Part shown: piece by piece, positions 18,506 through 28,881 of the stretch
Layout of the letters: every line of letters starts with the position of its first letter
How positions within the stretch are numbered: position 1 is the stretch's first letter
Assembly: GCA_017408885.1 (NCBI GenBank)
Contig: JAFQTT010000011.1
Coordinates: 31,567-95,566 of the forward strand
DNA length: 64,000 bases
Direction: 5' to 3'
Source of the DNA: Methanocorpusculum sp.
GTDB lineage: Archaea; Halobacteriota; Methanomicrobia; Methanomicrobiales; Methanocorpusculaceae
Translations under genes and position numbers: made by a program
Notes under the pieces: model-generated
Database searches by the model: none
Seen by the model: only the letters and a program-made list of their open reading frames with translations
Told to the model about the DNA's origin: nothing

Positions 18506-20415
18506 ACCATATCCTCCAGTTTCAGTCTCGGGGCTATACCCATACTCTTCATCTCATCAAGCAGGAGCTTGAATGCGTAACTCATCTCAACTTCGTAAAT
18601 GTCAGTCTCTGCACCGCAGGCAAGGCATCTGGTTGCCTTCTGCTTTGCGTCGTACATAGCAACCATTCCGCAACGTGCGCAGACGTACTGCTTGACTGCA
18701 TCGGATTCGTCTAAGAGACGTTCCTTTAATGCCATAGCTGCTCCGTGTCCAATCATGACATCACGCTCCATTTCTCCGAAACGAAGACCTCCTTCACGTG
18801 CACGTCCTTCGGTTGGCTGGCGGGTTAAGACCTGAACCGGTCCGCGGGATCTTGCGTGCATCTTGGTAGATACCATGTGGTACAGCTTCTGGTAGTAGAT
18901 AACACCGATGTAGATATCTGCGTGGAATCTGCGTCCGGTGATACCGTCGTACATGACTTCACGACCGGTGTGTGCGAATCCAGCCTGGTTTAACTGGTGA
19001 CGGAGAACCTGTTCACGGGTTAAGGTGCTGTTCTTGACGTCCTTTCCAATCTCCTTGTCCTTTAAGAGGCGCTCACGTGCGAACGGAGAGTCGAAAATCT
19101 GTTCTACAGAGGTCTTACGGAAGGAGGTTGCGTTAACACGGGAACCTTCAAGGGATCCTGCTTTACCGCCGATCATCTCGAGCATGTGACCAATGGTCAT
19201 ACGGGACGGGACTGCGTGCGGGTTGATGACTAAGTCAGGGGAGATACCTTCTGCAGTGAACGGCATGTTCTCCTGCATGGTGATTAAACCGCAGACACCC
19301 TTCTGTCCGTGTCTGGATGCGAACTTGTCGCCGATTTCAGGGACACGAAGATCACGGGTTCTGACTTTGACGAGGCGGGAGGAGTTCTCTGACTCGGTAA
19401 CGATAACAGTATCGACAATACCAGTCTCGTTGCTTCTCATGGTGATGGAGGTGTCACGGCGCTTCTCGACAGCTAAGAGTTCTCCGGTTGGCTCTTCAAG
19501 GAAACGCGGCGGAGAGGTCTTTCCGATTAAGACATCCTTCTCTTTGACAATGGTCTCAGGGTTGATGATACCGTCGACATCGAGGTTCACGTAGGATCCA
19601 GGTCCGTGGGATCCGGTGATGTCATCTTCCGGCTTTTCAATTCTGTCAACCTGTCCTCCTGGATATCTGCGCTCTTCTCCTTCATAGGTTCTGAAGAAGT
19701 GGGAACGGCCTACACCGCGTTCAACGGATGCCTTGTTGAAGATAAGTGCATCTTCAATGTTGTATCCTTCGTAGGAGATGATAGCGACACAGAAGTTCTG
19801 TCCCTGCGGGCGTTTGTCAGATCCGACTAATTCGGCTGCCTGGGTGTGAACCATTGGAACCTGTGCGTAATGAAGCATGTGTCCTCTGGTGTCCGGGCGA
19901 AGTTTCATGTTGGACTGGGCAAAACCTAAGGCCTGCTTAATCATACCTGCACCCATTGTAACACGCGGAGATGCGTTGTGCTCCGGGAACGGAACGTGTG
20001 CTGCTCCGATACCAAGGATTAAGGACGGGTCGATTTCTAAGTGGGTGTGTTCAGGCTTTAAGTCCTCTTCCTGAACTGCGATGTATAAATCGTCTTCTTC
20101 TTCTGCGTCAATGAACTCAATCTTACCCATCTTGATGAGGTCCATGAATTCATAAACACCGTTTCTGACGTTTTCAACATCTTCCTGGGTGACGGTTGGC
20201 ACGCCGTTTTCGACAACGATTAACGGTCTGCGTGCACGTCCTCTGTCAGTGTTGATGACGATTTCGTTACTGTAGTCTTTGTAGGAGATGTTGACTTCAG
20301 TTGAAACCTGTCCTGAACGTCTCATCTGGCGGAAGTGACGGGTGAATCCTTCTGCATCGTCGACTTTTCCGATTAATGCACCGTCAACGAATACACGGGC
20401 CATTTTCTTCTCCAT
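18502..20415 (-). CDS. rpoB1: RNA polymerase subunit B'
   Basis: A 637-residue C-terminal half of the beta-like subunit. It shows [20 protein letters not shown] near 200, [17 protein letters not shown] near 375 and a zinc site [14 protein letters not shown] / CLACG near 575-598. Splitting of B into B'' and B' is typical of methanogens and haloarchaea. AGGAGTGAG lies before the ATG at 20415; an internal ATG four codons later (MARVFVDG) is the alternative start. Only 2 bp separate it from rpoB2. Confidence 0.97.
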   Translation of the reverse strand: MEKKMARVFVDGALIGKVDDAEGFTRHFRQMRRSGQVSTEVNISYKDYSNEIVINTDRGRARRPLIVVENGVPTVTQEDVENVRNGVYEFMDLIKMGKIEFIDAEEEDDLYIAVQEEDLKPEHTHLEIDPSLILGIGAAHVPFPEHNASPRVTMGAGMIKQALGFAQSNMKLRPDTRGHMLHYAQVPMVHTQAAELVGSDKRPQGQNFCVAIISYEGYNIEDALIFNKASVERGVGRSHFFRTYEGEERRYPGGQVDRIEKPEDDITGSHGPGSYVNLDVDGIINPETIVKEKDVLIGKTSPPRFLEEPTGELLAVEKRRDTSITMRSNETGIVDTVIVTESENSSRLVKVRTRDLRVPEIGDKFASRHGQKGVCGLITMQENMPFTAEGISPDLVINPHAVPSRMTIGHMLEMIGGKAGSLEGSRVNATSFRKTSVEQIFDSPFARERLLKDKEIGKDVKNSTLTREQVLRHQLNQAGFAHTGREVMYDGITGRRFHADIYIGVIYYQKLYHMVSTKMHARSRGPVQVLTRQPTEGRAREGGLRFGEMERDVMIGHGAAMALKERLLDESDAVKQYVCARCGMVAMYDAKQKATRCLACGAETDIYEVEMSYAFKLLLDEMKSMGIAPRLKLEDMV

Positions 20416-20417
20416 AT

Positions 20418-21968
20418 TTACTCACTCCTGATTGGCTGGATATCCATACCCTGGATTACGCGAAGGATTTCGTCTTCGTCGGTTCCTTTGCTGATTTCAA
20501 CAAGCTGTGCGAAGTTCTTTACTAAACCGCAGTTCGGTCCTTCCGGAGTTTCGGATGGGCAGATTCTTCCCCACTGGGTTGGGTGAAGATCACGGGCTTC
20601 GAAGTGCGGCTGGGAACGGGAAAGCGGGGAGATGACACGGCGCAGGTGGGAAATGACAGACATGTGATCGATTCTGTCCATAAGCTGCGAAACACCGGTT
20701 CTTCCTCCGACCCAGTTTCCGGTTGCGAGCGGGTGGATTAAACGCTCGGTTAAGACATCTGCTCTGACGACGGTTCCAATGGCTAATTCTCTGTGGCGCA
20801 TGCTGGCGCGTTCGAGCTGGTATTTGACATCGCGGGTGAGTCTGTTTAAGGAGATACGGAAGAGGTCTTCCATTAAGTCACCGGCGAGCTTTAAGCGCTT
20901 GTTGGAGTAGTGATCTTTGTCGTCGATTCTTCTCTTGCTTAATGCAAGGTCGAAACAGGCTTCTGCCATGCGTCCGAGGAATTCTGCTTTTGCGACACGG
21001 ACGTCACGTGCGTACTCTGCGTAACCCTCGTCTCCCGGTTTTAAGTTTGCCGGGATTAAGTAGTTTAAGTGCGGGAGGAGGTAGCTGTCTAAGACAAACT
21101 CTGCACGCTTTCTCTGGTAGTCTTTGGTCTGGTTTGGTGCGAGTTTCTTTCCAACATACATGATACCTTCTTCTACGGTTGCGCACTCGCTTTCTTCGAG
21201 GTTCTGCATCATGTAGGTTAAGATGTCTTCGTCAAGGGAGACAGCAGATACGATTTCCTCATCAGATTCAAGTCCTAATGCACGCATTAAGTCTGCGAAT
21301 CTGAGGTGTCCTGCAACGGACGGGAAGGAGACGTCGAGGAGGTTTTTCTTGTTCTTCTCGACTACGACGAGTGCACGGTATCCTCTGAACTGGGAGAAGA
21401 CTTTTGCTACGTGAATCTGTTCGTTGTAGCGTTCGGTGTACTCGGTCATGATCTTGTTGGATGCTAAGTCCTCTAAGGTCATTAAGACACGCTCGGTTCC
21501 GTTTACAATGAAGTATCCTCCCGGGTCGCATGGGTCTTCACCCTGTTCGGTTCTCTCGTCAATGGAGAGGCCGCAGAGGTTACAGACTTTAGAACCAATC
21601 ATAACCGGGAGCTGTCCGATGGTGGTTTCCTGAACCGGGAATACTTTGTCTCCCTGGTGGAGGGTCATTTCAAGGACCATTGGTGCTGCGTAGGTTAAGT
21701 TTCTAAGACGTGCTTCGGTTGGATAGAGTTTGCTCTGGGAACCGTCTGCTTCACGTACAATTGGTTTTTCAACGCGGATGTTTCCGAGTTCAACCCAGAC
21801 CGGCTCCTGGTTTTTGCCGCGGTTGACGATTTCGGTTTCCACAATTCTCTGTTCGTCAACGACCTTCTGGAGGTTGTGCTCGATGAAGTGGTTGTACGAA
21901 TCAAGCTGGTGGCGGGCTACGTGTTCCTGGGAGAAGTACGCGCCTGATAATACGCTTCTGTCGATCAT
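20418..21968 (-). CDS. rpoB2: RNA polymerase subunit B''
   Basis: A 516-residue N-terminal half of the beta-like subunit, beginning [20 protein letters not shown]. Landmarks include [20 protein letters not shown] near 132, [14 protein letters not shown] near 150, and near the C-terminus [20 protein letters not shown] (about 466-485), the conserved beta-subunit lobe segment, which ends this half just before the B' join. Normal length. It lies 15 bp after rpoH in the same operon. Confidence 0.97.
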   Translation of the reverse strand: MIDRSVLSGAYFSQEHVARHQLDSYNHFIEHNLQKVVDEQRIVETEIVNRGKNQEPVWVELGNIRVEKPIVREADGSQSKLYPTEARLRNLTYAAPMVLEMTLHQGDKVFPVQETTIGQLPVMIGSKVCNLCGLSIDERTEQGEDPCDPGGYFIVNGTERVLMTLEDLASNKIMTEYTERYNEQIHVAKVFSQFRGYRALVVVEKNKKNLLDVSFPSVAGHLRFADLMRALGLESDEEIVSAVSLDEDILTYMMQNLEESECATVEEGIMYVGKKLAPNQTKDYQRKRAEFVLDSYLLPHLNYLIPANLKPGDEGYAEYARDVRVAKAEFLGRMAEACFDLALSKRRIDDKDHYSNKRLKLAGDLMEDLFRISLNRLTRDVKYQLERASMRHRELAIGTVVRADVLTERLIHPLATGNWVGGRTGVSQLMDRIDHMSVISHLRRVISPLSRSQPHFEARDLHPTQWGRICPSETPEGPNCGLVKNFAQLVEISKGTDEDEILRVIQGMDIQPIRSE

Positions 21969-21983
21969 GATTTTCTTCCGTGG

Positions 21984-22232
21984 TTATTTCTTCGGCCGTC
22001 TGACGACAAGGCGGTAAGAGGTTGCCTCACCTGCTGTCTGGCTTTTTCTGATAATACGAATGACATTTCCGGGTTTTCCGCCGCAGGCTTTGATAGCCGG
22101 GTCGTCGTGGTAAATCTTCGGAAGCTGGTCTTCGCTGATGTCGAAGGTCTTCAGAAGGTCGGTCACCTCTTCACCGGTCATGATCTGATGGTCCGGGACC
22201 ATCTCATGAAGTAATACATTGAGTCGTGTCAT
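21984..22232 (-). CDS. rpoH: RNA polymerase subunit H
   Basis: An 82-residue homologue of the C-terminal domain of eukaryotic RPB5: [20 protein letters not shown], then [20 protein letters not shown] and the terminal SYRLVV. It is the first gene of the RNA polymerase operon, the canonical archaeal position. A ribosome site TTAGGAGC lies 5 bp before the ATG. The 200 bp before it hold no convincing gene. Confidence 0.96.
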   Translation of the reverse strand: MTRLNVLLHEMVPDHQIMTGEEVTDLLKTFDISEDQLPKIYHDDPAIKACGGKPGNVIRIIRKSQTAGEATSYRLVVRRPKK

Positions 22233-22441
22233 ATAGCTCCTAATCAGATTCCTTATTTCTGGATACTTTTGTCTTGCTGCTGATTGTTCTGGTAGCTGTT
22301 TCTTTTGGTAAAAAGTGTGTTTCTTCGGCGTTTTTTGATACCCAACGGGTCGCCGGTGGAGTGAGTTTTAAAAAGCACGCCCAAGACAAATGAGATAGCG
22401 TTCTCTTTGGAGTTGCTATTTCAAAAAATCCGGGTGTGAAG

Positions 22442-22515
22442 CGGGCCATGAGGGATTTGAACCCCCGACCTGCGGATTAAAAGTCCGTCGATCTGCCTGA
22501 CTGATCTAATGGCCC
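22442..22515 (-). tRNA. tRNA-Lys (anticodon UUU)
   Basis: On the minus strand the 5' acceptor GGGCCAT (22515-22509) pairs with ATGGCCC (22449-22443), with discriminator G at 22442. D-stem GATC/GATC, a seven-base anticodon loop CTTTTAA (anticodon TTT), and a T-arm with GGGTTCAAATCCC are all present. The anticodon stem has four good pairs plus one A/C mismatch at its base. No intron and no encoded CCA. A TATA-like TATTTATTTAA lies about 25-35 bp upstream (22538-22549). Confidence 0.96.
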
Positions 22516-22686
22516 GAGAGAGTTTCCAGAGAAACTGCTTAAATAAATAGGCAGTATTAGGATATAAAGGTATCGTGCATGGCAGGTTCTAGTCATTTGA
22601 ATTAGTGGGAAATGCTCTGCATGATGTGGCTCAAAGTATGCAAAGGGTGGAGTTGATTTGCTGCTTTTGCAAAACGCGCAGATGGT

Positions 22687-23391
22687 CTATCCTTTGGTAA
22701 TCAATCCAACATCAACCTCTGCCCGCACAATCCTCGGCAAAACACCAAATCTTCCAACCCAGTCTCCGCACACAGCATACACTCCACAAAGAGAACTGTC
22801 CTTTGGCACAACCTCTTCGAAATTTTCCGGTGTTACAACATTACACAAAGAAGTTGCCCAGGCATCAGCTTTCGAGGGATTTCGCGAGAAACAGACAACT
22901 GCATCTGCTGTCCCGAAAGATACGGAAGGGCCAACGGTCGCAGATGAAGTACATATTCCAAGAACCTCATTTTGCGGCGGAACAACAAACGCAAACTTTC
23001 CAGAACTTGGTGCAGTGCCTGCAAAAATACCAACACGTACATCTCTGTCGGATATGAGAACAATATCCCCTCCATTGTCGATTAAGCCAAACGATGCGCC
23101 GGATTTGCGCATTGCTTCAACTCCTGCCCAGGCAATAGATGCCGCAACCGAGGCCATAGGACCTACAGATGCCTCAAAACCTGCCTCAGCCATCCGGGAA
23201 ACAGTAACGGACGAACTTTCAGGGACCAAAACAGGTTCATATGTCATCTGGAAGAAAGGCTCAACACTAATATACTCCTCAAGCTCATTTCTGGCGGCAA
23301 GCATACCTTCCTTTGCCGCATTTATGTGCTCTTTTGAATCTGCTAAAATAGTTGTGATGGTTTCGCGAAACGCGAAATACTCGCGAATCAT
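22687..23391 (-). CDS. COG2122 / UPF0280 ApbE-like protein of homocysteine synthesis
   Basis: A 234-residue protein. I start it at the ATG at 23391 (MIREYFAFRETITTILADSK), which overlaps the upstream stop by one base; the longer frame covers the neighbour's coding end. Conserved blocks include GPMASVAASIAWAGVEAM near 118, SFGLIDNGGDIVLIS near 140 and TSSATVGPSVSFGTADAV near 178. COG2122 proteins were implicated, with COG1900 and NIL-ferredoxin proteins, in an aspartate-semialdehyde-to-homocysteine route in Methanosarcina. All three genes are contiguous here. Its chemical role is unresolved. Confidence 0.85.
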   Translation of the reverse strand: MIREYFAFRETITTILADSKEHINAAKEGMLAARNELEEYISVEPFFQMTYEPVLVPESSSVTVSRMAEAGFEASVGPMASVAASIAWAGVEAMRKSGASFGLIDNGGDIVLISDRDVRVGIFAGTAPSSGKFAFVVPPQNEVLGICTSSATVGPSVSFGTADAVVCFSRNPSKADAWATSLCNVVTPENFEEVVPKDSSLCGVYAVCGDWVGRFGVLPRIVRAEVDVGLITKG

Positions 23392-23777
23392 CACTTCAGA
23401 ATGCTTAACGCACGCTGCGGACAGAACTCTGCACAGCGTCCGCATAAGACACAGCGTTCCGGTTCAACACGGAGTTTCCAGTCTTCATCAAATGAAAAGA
23501 CTTTCTTCTGACAGATGCTGATGCAAAGACCACAGTCGACACACTCGGTTACATTGTGTGATACAGCATTTTTCTGAACGCGAATAGACACTCCTGGTTT
23601 GGAAAGAGCAGCAATAAATCTCTCCGCATCCTCATCTGCAACACTGATAAGTGTCCATCCTTCATCACCGTCGATTACGGCGCGCTCGATATTTGCAGCA
23701 ATACCTGTTTCAAGAATTGCAAGAGCGATTCCCGGCTCCTGAACGCCGATCCTGTCAAACTCAACCTTCAGTTTCAT
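23391..23777 (-). CDS. NIL-domain ferredoxin for homocysteine synthesis
   Basis: A 128-residue protein: an N-terminal ferredoxin-like NIL fold (about 1-72, MKLKVEFDRIGVQEPGIALA) and a C-terminal two-[4Fe-4S] ferredoxin domain with CVDCGLCISICQKKVF near 77 and CVLCGRCAEFCPQ near 107. It lies 3 bp after the COG1900 gene and overlaps the COG2122 gene. In methanogens this protein works with the COG1900 sulfurtransferase to reduce and transfer sulfur when making homocysteine from aspartate semialdehyde. Confidence 0.9.
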   Translation of the reverse strand: MKLKVEFDRIGVQEPGIALAILETGIAANIERAVIDGDEGWTLISVADEDAERFIAALSKPGVSIRVQKNAVSHNVTECVDCGLCISICQKKVFSFDEDWKLRVEPERCVLCGRCAEFCPQRALSILK

Positions 23778-23780
23778 GTC

Positions 23781-25283
23781 TTAGCTCCTCCTTCCGACAA
23801 GGTCGCCTAAATCATAGGAGTTCAAAAGACCAAGTACACGGCGGTTCTTATCAACAACCACAAGAGAGCCTATGTTGTGTTTCTGAAGAGCGCGGGCGGC
23901 GAAGTCTACAGGTGAGTCTGGGCTGATTGTGATGACATTTTTGGTCATAATCTCAGCAACGGATAAATCCTGCTCGTCGTTTGCGAATGCTTTTGAAACA
24001 TCGTAGGTGGTAACAATTCCAATCACACGGTTCTCGGCATCAATTACAGGAAGGTGGTTGGTCTCTCCAACTAAGAGTCTTTTTGCTGCCTCTTTTACAC
24101 TTTCCTGGCCGGTGATTGTGACAAACTTTGTCTCCATCAGTTCGGAAACATAAACTGTGTTTCCTTTCTCTGCCATTGGACGGTTACGCTTTACAGCATT
24201 AATCGGCCGGCTTGCGAGGGCCATGGTGAAAGTTCCGTTTTCAATCCTCTTTCCAAGTTCTGCTGCTACTTCGCGTGCCTTCTTGAAACTGGAAATCGGT
24301 GATGTTCTAACCTCTTCTCCGTTGATTTCAACAGATCCGCTCTTAAGTTCTGCGTAAGTTACCTTGCGGACAGCTGGTCTGTCGCGTGATGGTGTTCCGT
24401 AGTCAACGATTTCTGTGACTAAATCCTCGTCGCGTACTGCGGTGTGTTTTACAATCTCTTCATTTAAGAGCGGGATTGGAATGCCGATTCCAACATACAT
24501 CGTAACACCGTATCCAGTCATGGTTGCAGCACGGATGAAGTCTGTTGACATCTCCTTCATGTTTCCGGAAGTCATCAGTGTGCCAAATCCGGCGCCCGGA
24601 GAGTGCTGGGTTCCTTCGCCAATGACAATTCCGTCTGCACCTCCGATGAAAATCGGAGTTCCGGAACCAATAACAGAGTAGGTCGGATCGTTTGGAAGCG
24701 GGGATAAACATCCGGCTCCGGAGTATGTGATGTTTCTGTGTCCTGGAAGCAGATATCCCATATAGGTCTTAATAGGTCTGCTTCCCATATTTGTTGCGGC
24801 GCTGTAACACTGGTAGGAGTTTCTCGGGTTTACCATTATTGCCTGATTAAGCTCGTCTAAGGTAAACTCATTTGTGATTGATTTTCTCGGATAGCAGTCC
24901 GTTCCTTTTGCCCTTGCCTCGAGTTCAACGGATTTTCCGCTGATGAAGTCCTCGATAACATGTGCTCCTCCGTAGTCGGAGTGGAGAGTTTCTGATTCCT
25001 GGGTCGCTCCAAGATAACAGTCAACCGCAGCAACGCCTGCATGAGCTTCAACACCGTTTAAGTACATCTTCTCCATGCGGATAGGAAGTTCCGGATGTCC
25101 GAAGTTGAAGAATGCACCAGAAGAACACATAGCGCCGAAAGTACCCGTTGTAACAACGTCTACTTCCTTCAAAGCGCCTGCTGTGCCGAGTTCTTCGACA
25201 ATATCAGGCATTTCTTCAGCCGTTGCTACACGAACACTTCCATCACGAATTCTTTCATTAATTTCGTCGATGGATTTGTACAT
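23781..25283 (-). CDS. L-aspartate semialdehyde sulfurtransferase (COG1900/DUF39) with CBS pair
   Basis: A 500-residue protein. The N-terminal DUF39 domain (about 1-360) has TTGTFGAMCSSGAFFNFGH near 48 with the conserved cysteine, and ITYSGAGCLSPLPNDPTYSV near 185. Two CBS domains occupy about 375-500 (FVTITGQESVKEAAKRLL; VITISPDSPVDFAARAL). I chose the ATG at 25283: an upstream ATG at 25307 lies only about 4 bp from the TATA box (25311-25317), so it cannot be on the mRNA. The family makes homocysteine from aspartate semialdehyde. CBS domains suggest nucleotide or SAM-type control. Confidence 0.9.
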   Translation of the reverse strand: MYKSIDEINERIRDGSVRVATAEEMPDIVEELGTAGALKEVDVVTTGTFGAMCSSGAFFNFGHPELPIRMEKMYLNGVEAHAGVAAVDCYLGATQESETLHSDYGGAHVIEDFISGKSVELEARAKGTDCYPRKSITNEFTLDELNQAIMVNPRNSYQCYSAATNMGSRPIKTYMGYLLPGHRNITYSGAGCLSPLPNDPTYSVIGSGTPIFIGGADGIVIGEGTQHSPGAGFGTLMTSGNMKEMSTDFIRAATMTGYGVTMYVGIGIPIPLLNEEIVKHTAVRDEDLVTEIVDYGTPSRDRPAVRKVTYAELKSGSVEINGEEVRTSPISSFKKAREVAAELGKRIENGTFTMALASRPINAVKRNRPMAEKGNTVYVSELMETKFVTITGQESVKEAAKRLLVGETNHLPVIDAENRVIGIVTTYDVSKAFANDEQDLSVAEIMTKNVITISPDSPVDFAARALQKHNIGSLVVVDKNRRVLGLLNSYDLGDLVGRRS

Positions 25284-25310
25284 AATATCTGTATTCTTTC
25301 TTTTCATTCT

Positions 25311-25317
25311 ATATAAA
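25311..25317 (-). promoter_or_regulatory. TATA box of the homocysteine operon
   Basis: Minus-strand TTTATAT centred about 31 bp before the ATG at 25283. The divergent promoter for the hydrolase gene at 25384 (plus-strand CTTTATTTAC, about 25349-25358) is in the same 100-bp spacer. Neither gene has a clear Shine-Dalgarno site, so both mRNAs are probably leaderless. Confidence 0.7.
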
Positions 25318-25383
25318 TTGAAGTGTTCCCCTCACAGATTCAGAAATGCTTTATTTACTACCGGACAATATTTATGAATCTGT

Positions 25384-26298
25384 ATGTCTGCCTATACTTT
25401 AGATGATGTATCGTATGCTGTGTCTCTTTGCGGTCTCTCGGAATCTGAGGCCTCTGAACTTCTTGAGAATGTGAATAAAACCGGTGAGAATGTTTCTCTT
25501 GAGCTCCTTTTCAAGTATGCGGATTTCATGGTGAAGACTGATTCTCCAAGAATTGATTCGTGTGATATTCCGGCAGGCAGACTTTGGTATATCGAGCCTT
25601 TTTGCGGGAGTACAACCTATGTAATCGAGACTGAAGACAGGCTTGTTCTGGTTGATTCCGGTTTCCCGTGCTATGCAGAGCAGCTTCTTTCAACGCTTCG
25701 TTCAATCTTCCCTGATTATGACGAAAGAAAGAAGGATTTGATTTTAACACACATGGATATGGATCATGCAGGTTTGCTTTCAGGTTTTGAAAACATCTGG
25801 ATGAGCAATACTTCTTATGAGGATTTCTTAGGCCGTGCTGACGGTAAGCCGAACCTTCGTGAAAGACATCCTCTGCGAACACCTGTTTACCGCATAAGCA
25901 GCCTTCTGTCCCGGGATATTTCAGTAAATACTGCACGGATGCGTGCTCTAAATACATTTGAGCCTGATTCTTCCAAACCGCTTTCATATATCGGTACGTT
26001 AAACATAGGACCTCTTTCATTTGCGGTCTATGAGACATCGGGCGGACATGTGGCGGGTTCGATTATTCTCTATGAACAGGCAAACAGGATTGTATTTGCA
26101 GGAGATACTCTGGTGAATCCTTCTGATATGGCAAAGAGCCAGATGGAGTTTATTCAGATGGGAACAGCAATGCTTGGAACTATGAATGCTGATTCTGCAA
26201 AGGCGAAGGCTGAACGTTCTGAGTTTTTCGCGCTTCTTGATGCCGGAGGGTGGATTCTGTGTCCGGGGCACGGCTTCCCTATCAGACATCAGATTTGA
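25384..26298 (+). CDS. metallo-beta-lactamase-fold hydrolase
   Basis: A 304-residue soluble protein. The metal-binding motif LTHMDMDHAG lies near residue 121 (H-x-D-x-D-H form), with further ligand regions GGHVAGS near 219, FAGDTLV near 238 and CPGHGFPI near 296. About 80 N-terminal residues with no recognised domain precede the fold. It is similar to the 346-residue hydrolase at 40588-41628 in the segments around GGH, GD and GHG. Substrate unknown. Transcribed divergently from the homocysteine operon. Confidence 0.8.
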   Translation: MSAYTLDDVSYAVSLCGLSESEASELLENVNKTGENVSLELLFKYADFMVKTDSPRIDSCDIPAGRLWYIEPFCGSTTYVIETEDRLVLVDSGFPCYAEQLLSTLRSIFPDYDERKKDLILTHMDMDHAGLLSGFENIWMSNTSYEDFLGRADGKPNLRERHPLRTPVYRISSLLSRDISVNTARMRALNTFEPDSSKPLSYIGTLNIGPLSFAVYETSGGHVAGSIILYEQANRIVFAGDTLVNPSDMAKSQMEFIQMGTAMLGTMNADSAKAKAERSEFFALLDAGGWILCPGHGFPIRHQI

Positions 26299-26428
26299 TG
26301 AATAAGGTACTTGAGGATTTCCAACAACCTACTATTTTTGAAAAAGAGGAAATTAGTTATTCCCTGCATTTTAGTTGGATATCTTTCTCTTCGCAATCCT
26401 CTTATCTTAACACAGCAAACAAACAATC

Positions 26429-26773
26429 ATGACAAACCCGCCAGTAGAAGCACAGCCGGTAGTCCATCTGGATGAGACAAACTTCAACACCTTCACCTTA
26501 AAGATACCAAATGTTGTAGTCGACTTCTGGGCAGAGTGGTGTGGCCCATGCAGATACTTCGCCCCAATTTTTGAAGAGACCGCAAAAGAGTATCCGGAAG
26601 TTCAGTTCTGTAAATGCAACACTGACGAGAACAGATGGATTGCTCAGGAATTACAGATTAACTCGATTCCGACAATCATGTATATCCAGAACGGAACTGT
26701 TCAGAAAATCAGACTTGGCGCAATCAGTCAGGAGAAGTTCCGCGAAGAGCTTGATTCAGTATTCCGTTCATGA
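26429..26773 (+). CDS. thioredoxin-family protein
   Basis: A 114-residue thioredoxin fold with VVVDFWAEWCGPCRYFAPIF (WCGPC active site near residues 36-40), CNTDENRWIAQEL and the cis-proline segment NSIPTIMYIQNG near 75. It probably reduces protein disulfides in the cytosol; no signal peptide. TATA-like CTTATCTTAAC lies about 25 bp before the ATG, implying a leaderless mRNA. The stop overlaps the next helicase gene by 4 bp (ATGA), an unusual pairing that suggests co-expression. Confidence 0.92.
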   Translation: MTNPPVEAQPVVHLDETNFNTFTLKIPNVVVDFWAEWCGPCRYFAPIFEETAKEYPEVQFCKCNTDENRWIAQELQINSIPTIMYIQNGTVQKIRLGAISQEKFREELDSVFRS

Positions 26774-28881
26774 GTACTTTTTCAAGGCTTCATCCGGTTC
26801 TACAGGAGATTTTACTATCCGGTCTTAAATGGGACACCCTCCGCGAAGTTCAGGAGGAATCCCTTTCAGCGGTTGCTTTAGGAAATGACATTCTTGTTTT
26901 AGCTCCAACAGCAGGAGGAAAGACCGAAGCCGCTTTCCTCCCGGTAATTGATTCTATTCTAAAAAATCCGACAGGACATCTATCTGCGGTTTACATCTCG
27001 CCTCTGAAAGCTTTAATCAACGACCAGACAGAAAGAGTGCTCTCCCTTGCAAGGCGTGCAGGGCTTGAGGCTGCCGTTCAGCATGGAGATATATCAGATT
27101 CCGAGAGATGGAAGTTTCAGTCCGGCGAAGAACCGGATATTCTTCTGACAACCCCCGAATCTTTGGAGGTTCTTTTATCCTCACGCGACTCTCGCAGCGC
27201 ATTTTCTCATCTTAGATTTGTTATCATAGATGAGATTCATGCATTTATTGAGACATCCAGGGGTGTTCATCTAAGATGCCTTATTGACAGGCTTTCATTC
27301 GCGTCGGAAAATCACATAACAAGAATTGGTCTCTCTGCCACTGTCGGAAATCCAAAGGAGCTTCTATCCTGGATGTCTTCTAAGGATAGAAATCAGAAGC
27401 TGATTTCAATACCGTTTCCTCCTTCAAAAAAAGAGTTCTCATTTGTTGTCGAGCCGGATTTTTTCACTCGCGCTTCAGCGGCAGCAGATGCAGTTCGGGG
27501 AAAAAAATCGCTTATATTTGTAGAAAGCAGAAGCCTTGCCGAGAGACTGATTGAGCCGCTCAAAGATATGCTCTCCAATGTTTTTATACATCACTCGTCG
27601 GTGAGTCCTGATGACCGTAAAGCGGCTGAAGCTTCCTTTGATTTAGGTGGTGAGACTTGTGTTATCTGCACGAGTACTATGGAACTTGGAATCGATATCG
27701 GAGATTTGGATTTGGTAGTTCAGTTCGGTCCGCCTCTTTCAGCCGCTTCATTTCTCCAGAGACTTGGAAGAACCGGAAGACGGGACAAACCGTCAAAAAT
27801 GGTCTTTATTCTCCAAAACCCCTGCGAACTGCTGATTACATCTGCTGCGGTTGAGTCTGCAATGCAGCATAAATCAGAGTCACTTCACCCTCCGGCATTT
27901 CCAGCAGATGTTCTGGTTCAGCAGCTCTTAATCCTCCTAAAAGGAAATACAGGACTTGGCAAGCGGCAGATTATATCATCCTTATCTGCTCTTACACCTT
28001 TTTCCGGCATACCAAAGGAAACAATCGAAGACATCATTTCATATATGGAAGAGTGCGGATATCTGTACCGTTCAGGAGATTTGTATATTGCAGGGGCAAA
28101 GGCCGAGGCTGAGTTTGGAAAATCCAACTGGAAGGCATTAATCTCAGTAATTCAGGACACAGGAGGGTATCTGGCGGTTCTTCCTGATGGAACTGTTGTG
28201 GGTACCCTTGACGCCCGTTTTGTTGCAGGAGATCCAGGAAGGACTTTTACTTTCACGGGAAAGACATGGAGGCTTTTGCATCGAGACGATATCCACAGAC
28301 GCGCTTTGATCGAGCCGTCATCTGCATCAAGCGGACTTAAGCGTCCTTTCTGGGGTGGAAGCGGAAGTGGGGCATCACTTTCCATGCTTCTATGCTTTGG
28401 TGTTTCAGAAATTATTTCGCGCAGAAAAACCCTCCTGCCTCTTCCAAAAAACGAAGCAGAAATGCTTGAGAATCTAATTCTTAGTCTTCCAGACGATATA
28501 ACACCTGGAAAACTTCATGTAAGAACCGAGCCTGAGGTAAACGGCTGGTCTGTTGTTGTCTCGACATTTGCAGGAGAGACAGTGAATCGGGTTATTGCAT
28601 ATCTTTTGAGGCAGAATTTATCTGGAAGACATGAGTTTAAGGTAACACCTTTTGCTTTGCGTATATTCGGCTTCGAAAGCCCTGATGCCGGATATGATGT
28701 GTCACGCACGCTTATTGAGATAAGTGAAAACACATATTTATTTGATGAACTGCCAAAGCTTCCGGACAACTTATGGAAGTTTTCTGTCTGCCTGCCTGAT
28801 AATGTTAAAAAAGAGATGGCAAAAGCCGAATATTATCAGACTGACAAAGTCAGGGAGATTCTGTCCGGCTTAGATTTCTAA
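26770..28881 (+). CDS. Lhr-family DEAD/DEAH helicase (short form)
   Basis: Encodes 703 residues: LAPTAGGKTEAAFLPV (Walker A) near 43, TTPESLEVLL near 126, IDEIHAFI (DEIH) near 154, GLSATVGNP near 188, STMELGIDIGD near 304 and LQRLGRTGRR (motif VI) near 331. The domain order follows Lhr but the C-terminal cysteine-rich region of the 902-residue homologue is absent. Likely a DNA or RNA helicase; the role is undetermined. The last 32 bp overlap the convergent FKBP gene, so the two mRNAs would be complementary at their ends. Confidence 0.9.
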   Translation: MSTFSRLHPVLQEILLSGLKWDTLREVQEESLSAVALGNDILVLAPTAGGKTEAAFLPVIDSILKNPTGHLSAVYISPLKALINDQTERVLSLARRAGLEAAVQHGDISDSERWKFQSGEEPDILLTTPESLEVLLSSRDSRSAFSHLRFVIIDEIHAFIETSRGVHLRCLIDRLSFASENHITRIGLSATVGNPKELLSWMSSKDRNQKLISIPFPPSKKEFSFVVEPDFFTRASAAADAVRGKKSLIFVESRSLAERLIEPLKDMLSNVFIHHSSVSPDDRKAAEASFDLGGETCVICTSTMELGIDIGDLDLVVQFGPPLSAASFLQRLGRTGRRDKPSKMVFILQNPCELLITSAAVESAMQHKSESLHPPAFPADVLVQQLLILLKGNTGLGKRQIISSLSALTPFSGIPKETIEDIISYMEECGYLYRSGDLYIAGAKAEAEFGKSNWKALISVIQDTGGYLAVLPDGTVVGTLDARFVAGDPGRTFTFTGKTWRLLHRDDIHRRALIEPSSASSGLKRPFWGGSGSGASLSMLLCFGVSEIISRRKTLLPLPKNEAEMLENLILSLPDDITPGKLHVRTEPEVNGWSVVVSTFAGETVNRVIAYLLRQNLSGRHEFKVTPFALRIFGFESPDAGYDVSRTLIEISENTYLFDELPKLPDNLWKFSVCLPDNVKKEMAKAEYYQTDKVREILSGLDF

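Noticed and set aside
22240..22449. 69-codon minus-strand frame between rpoH and tRNA-Lys
   Set aside because: It runs into the tRNA gene and has no recognisable features.
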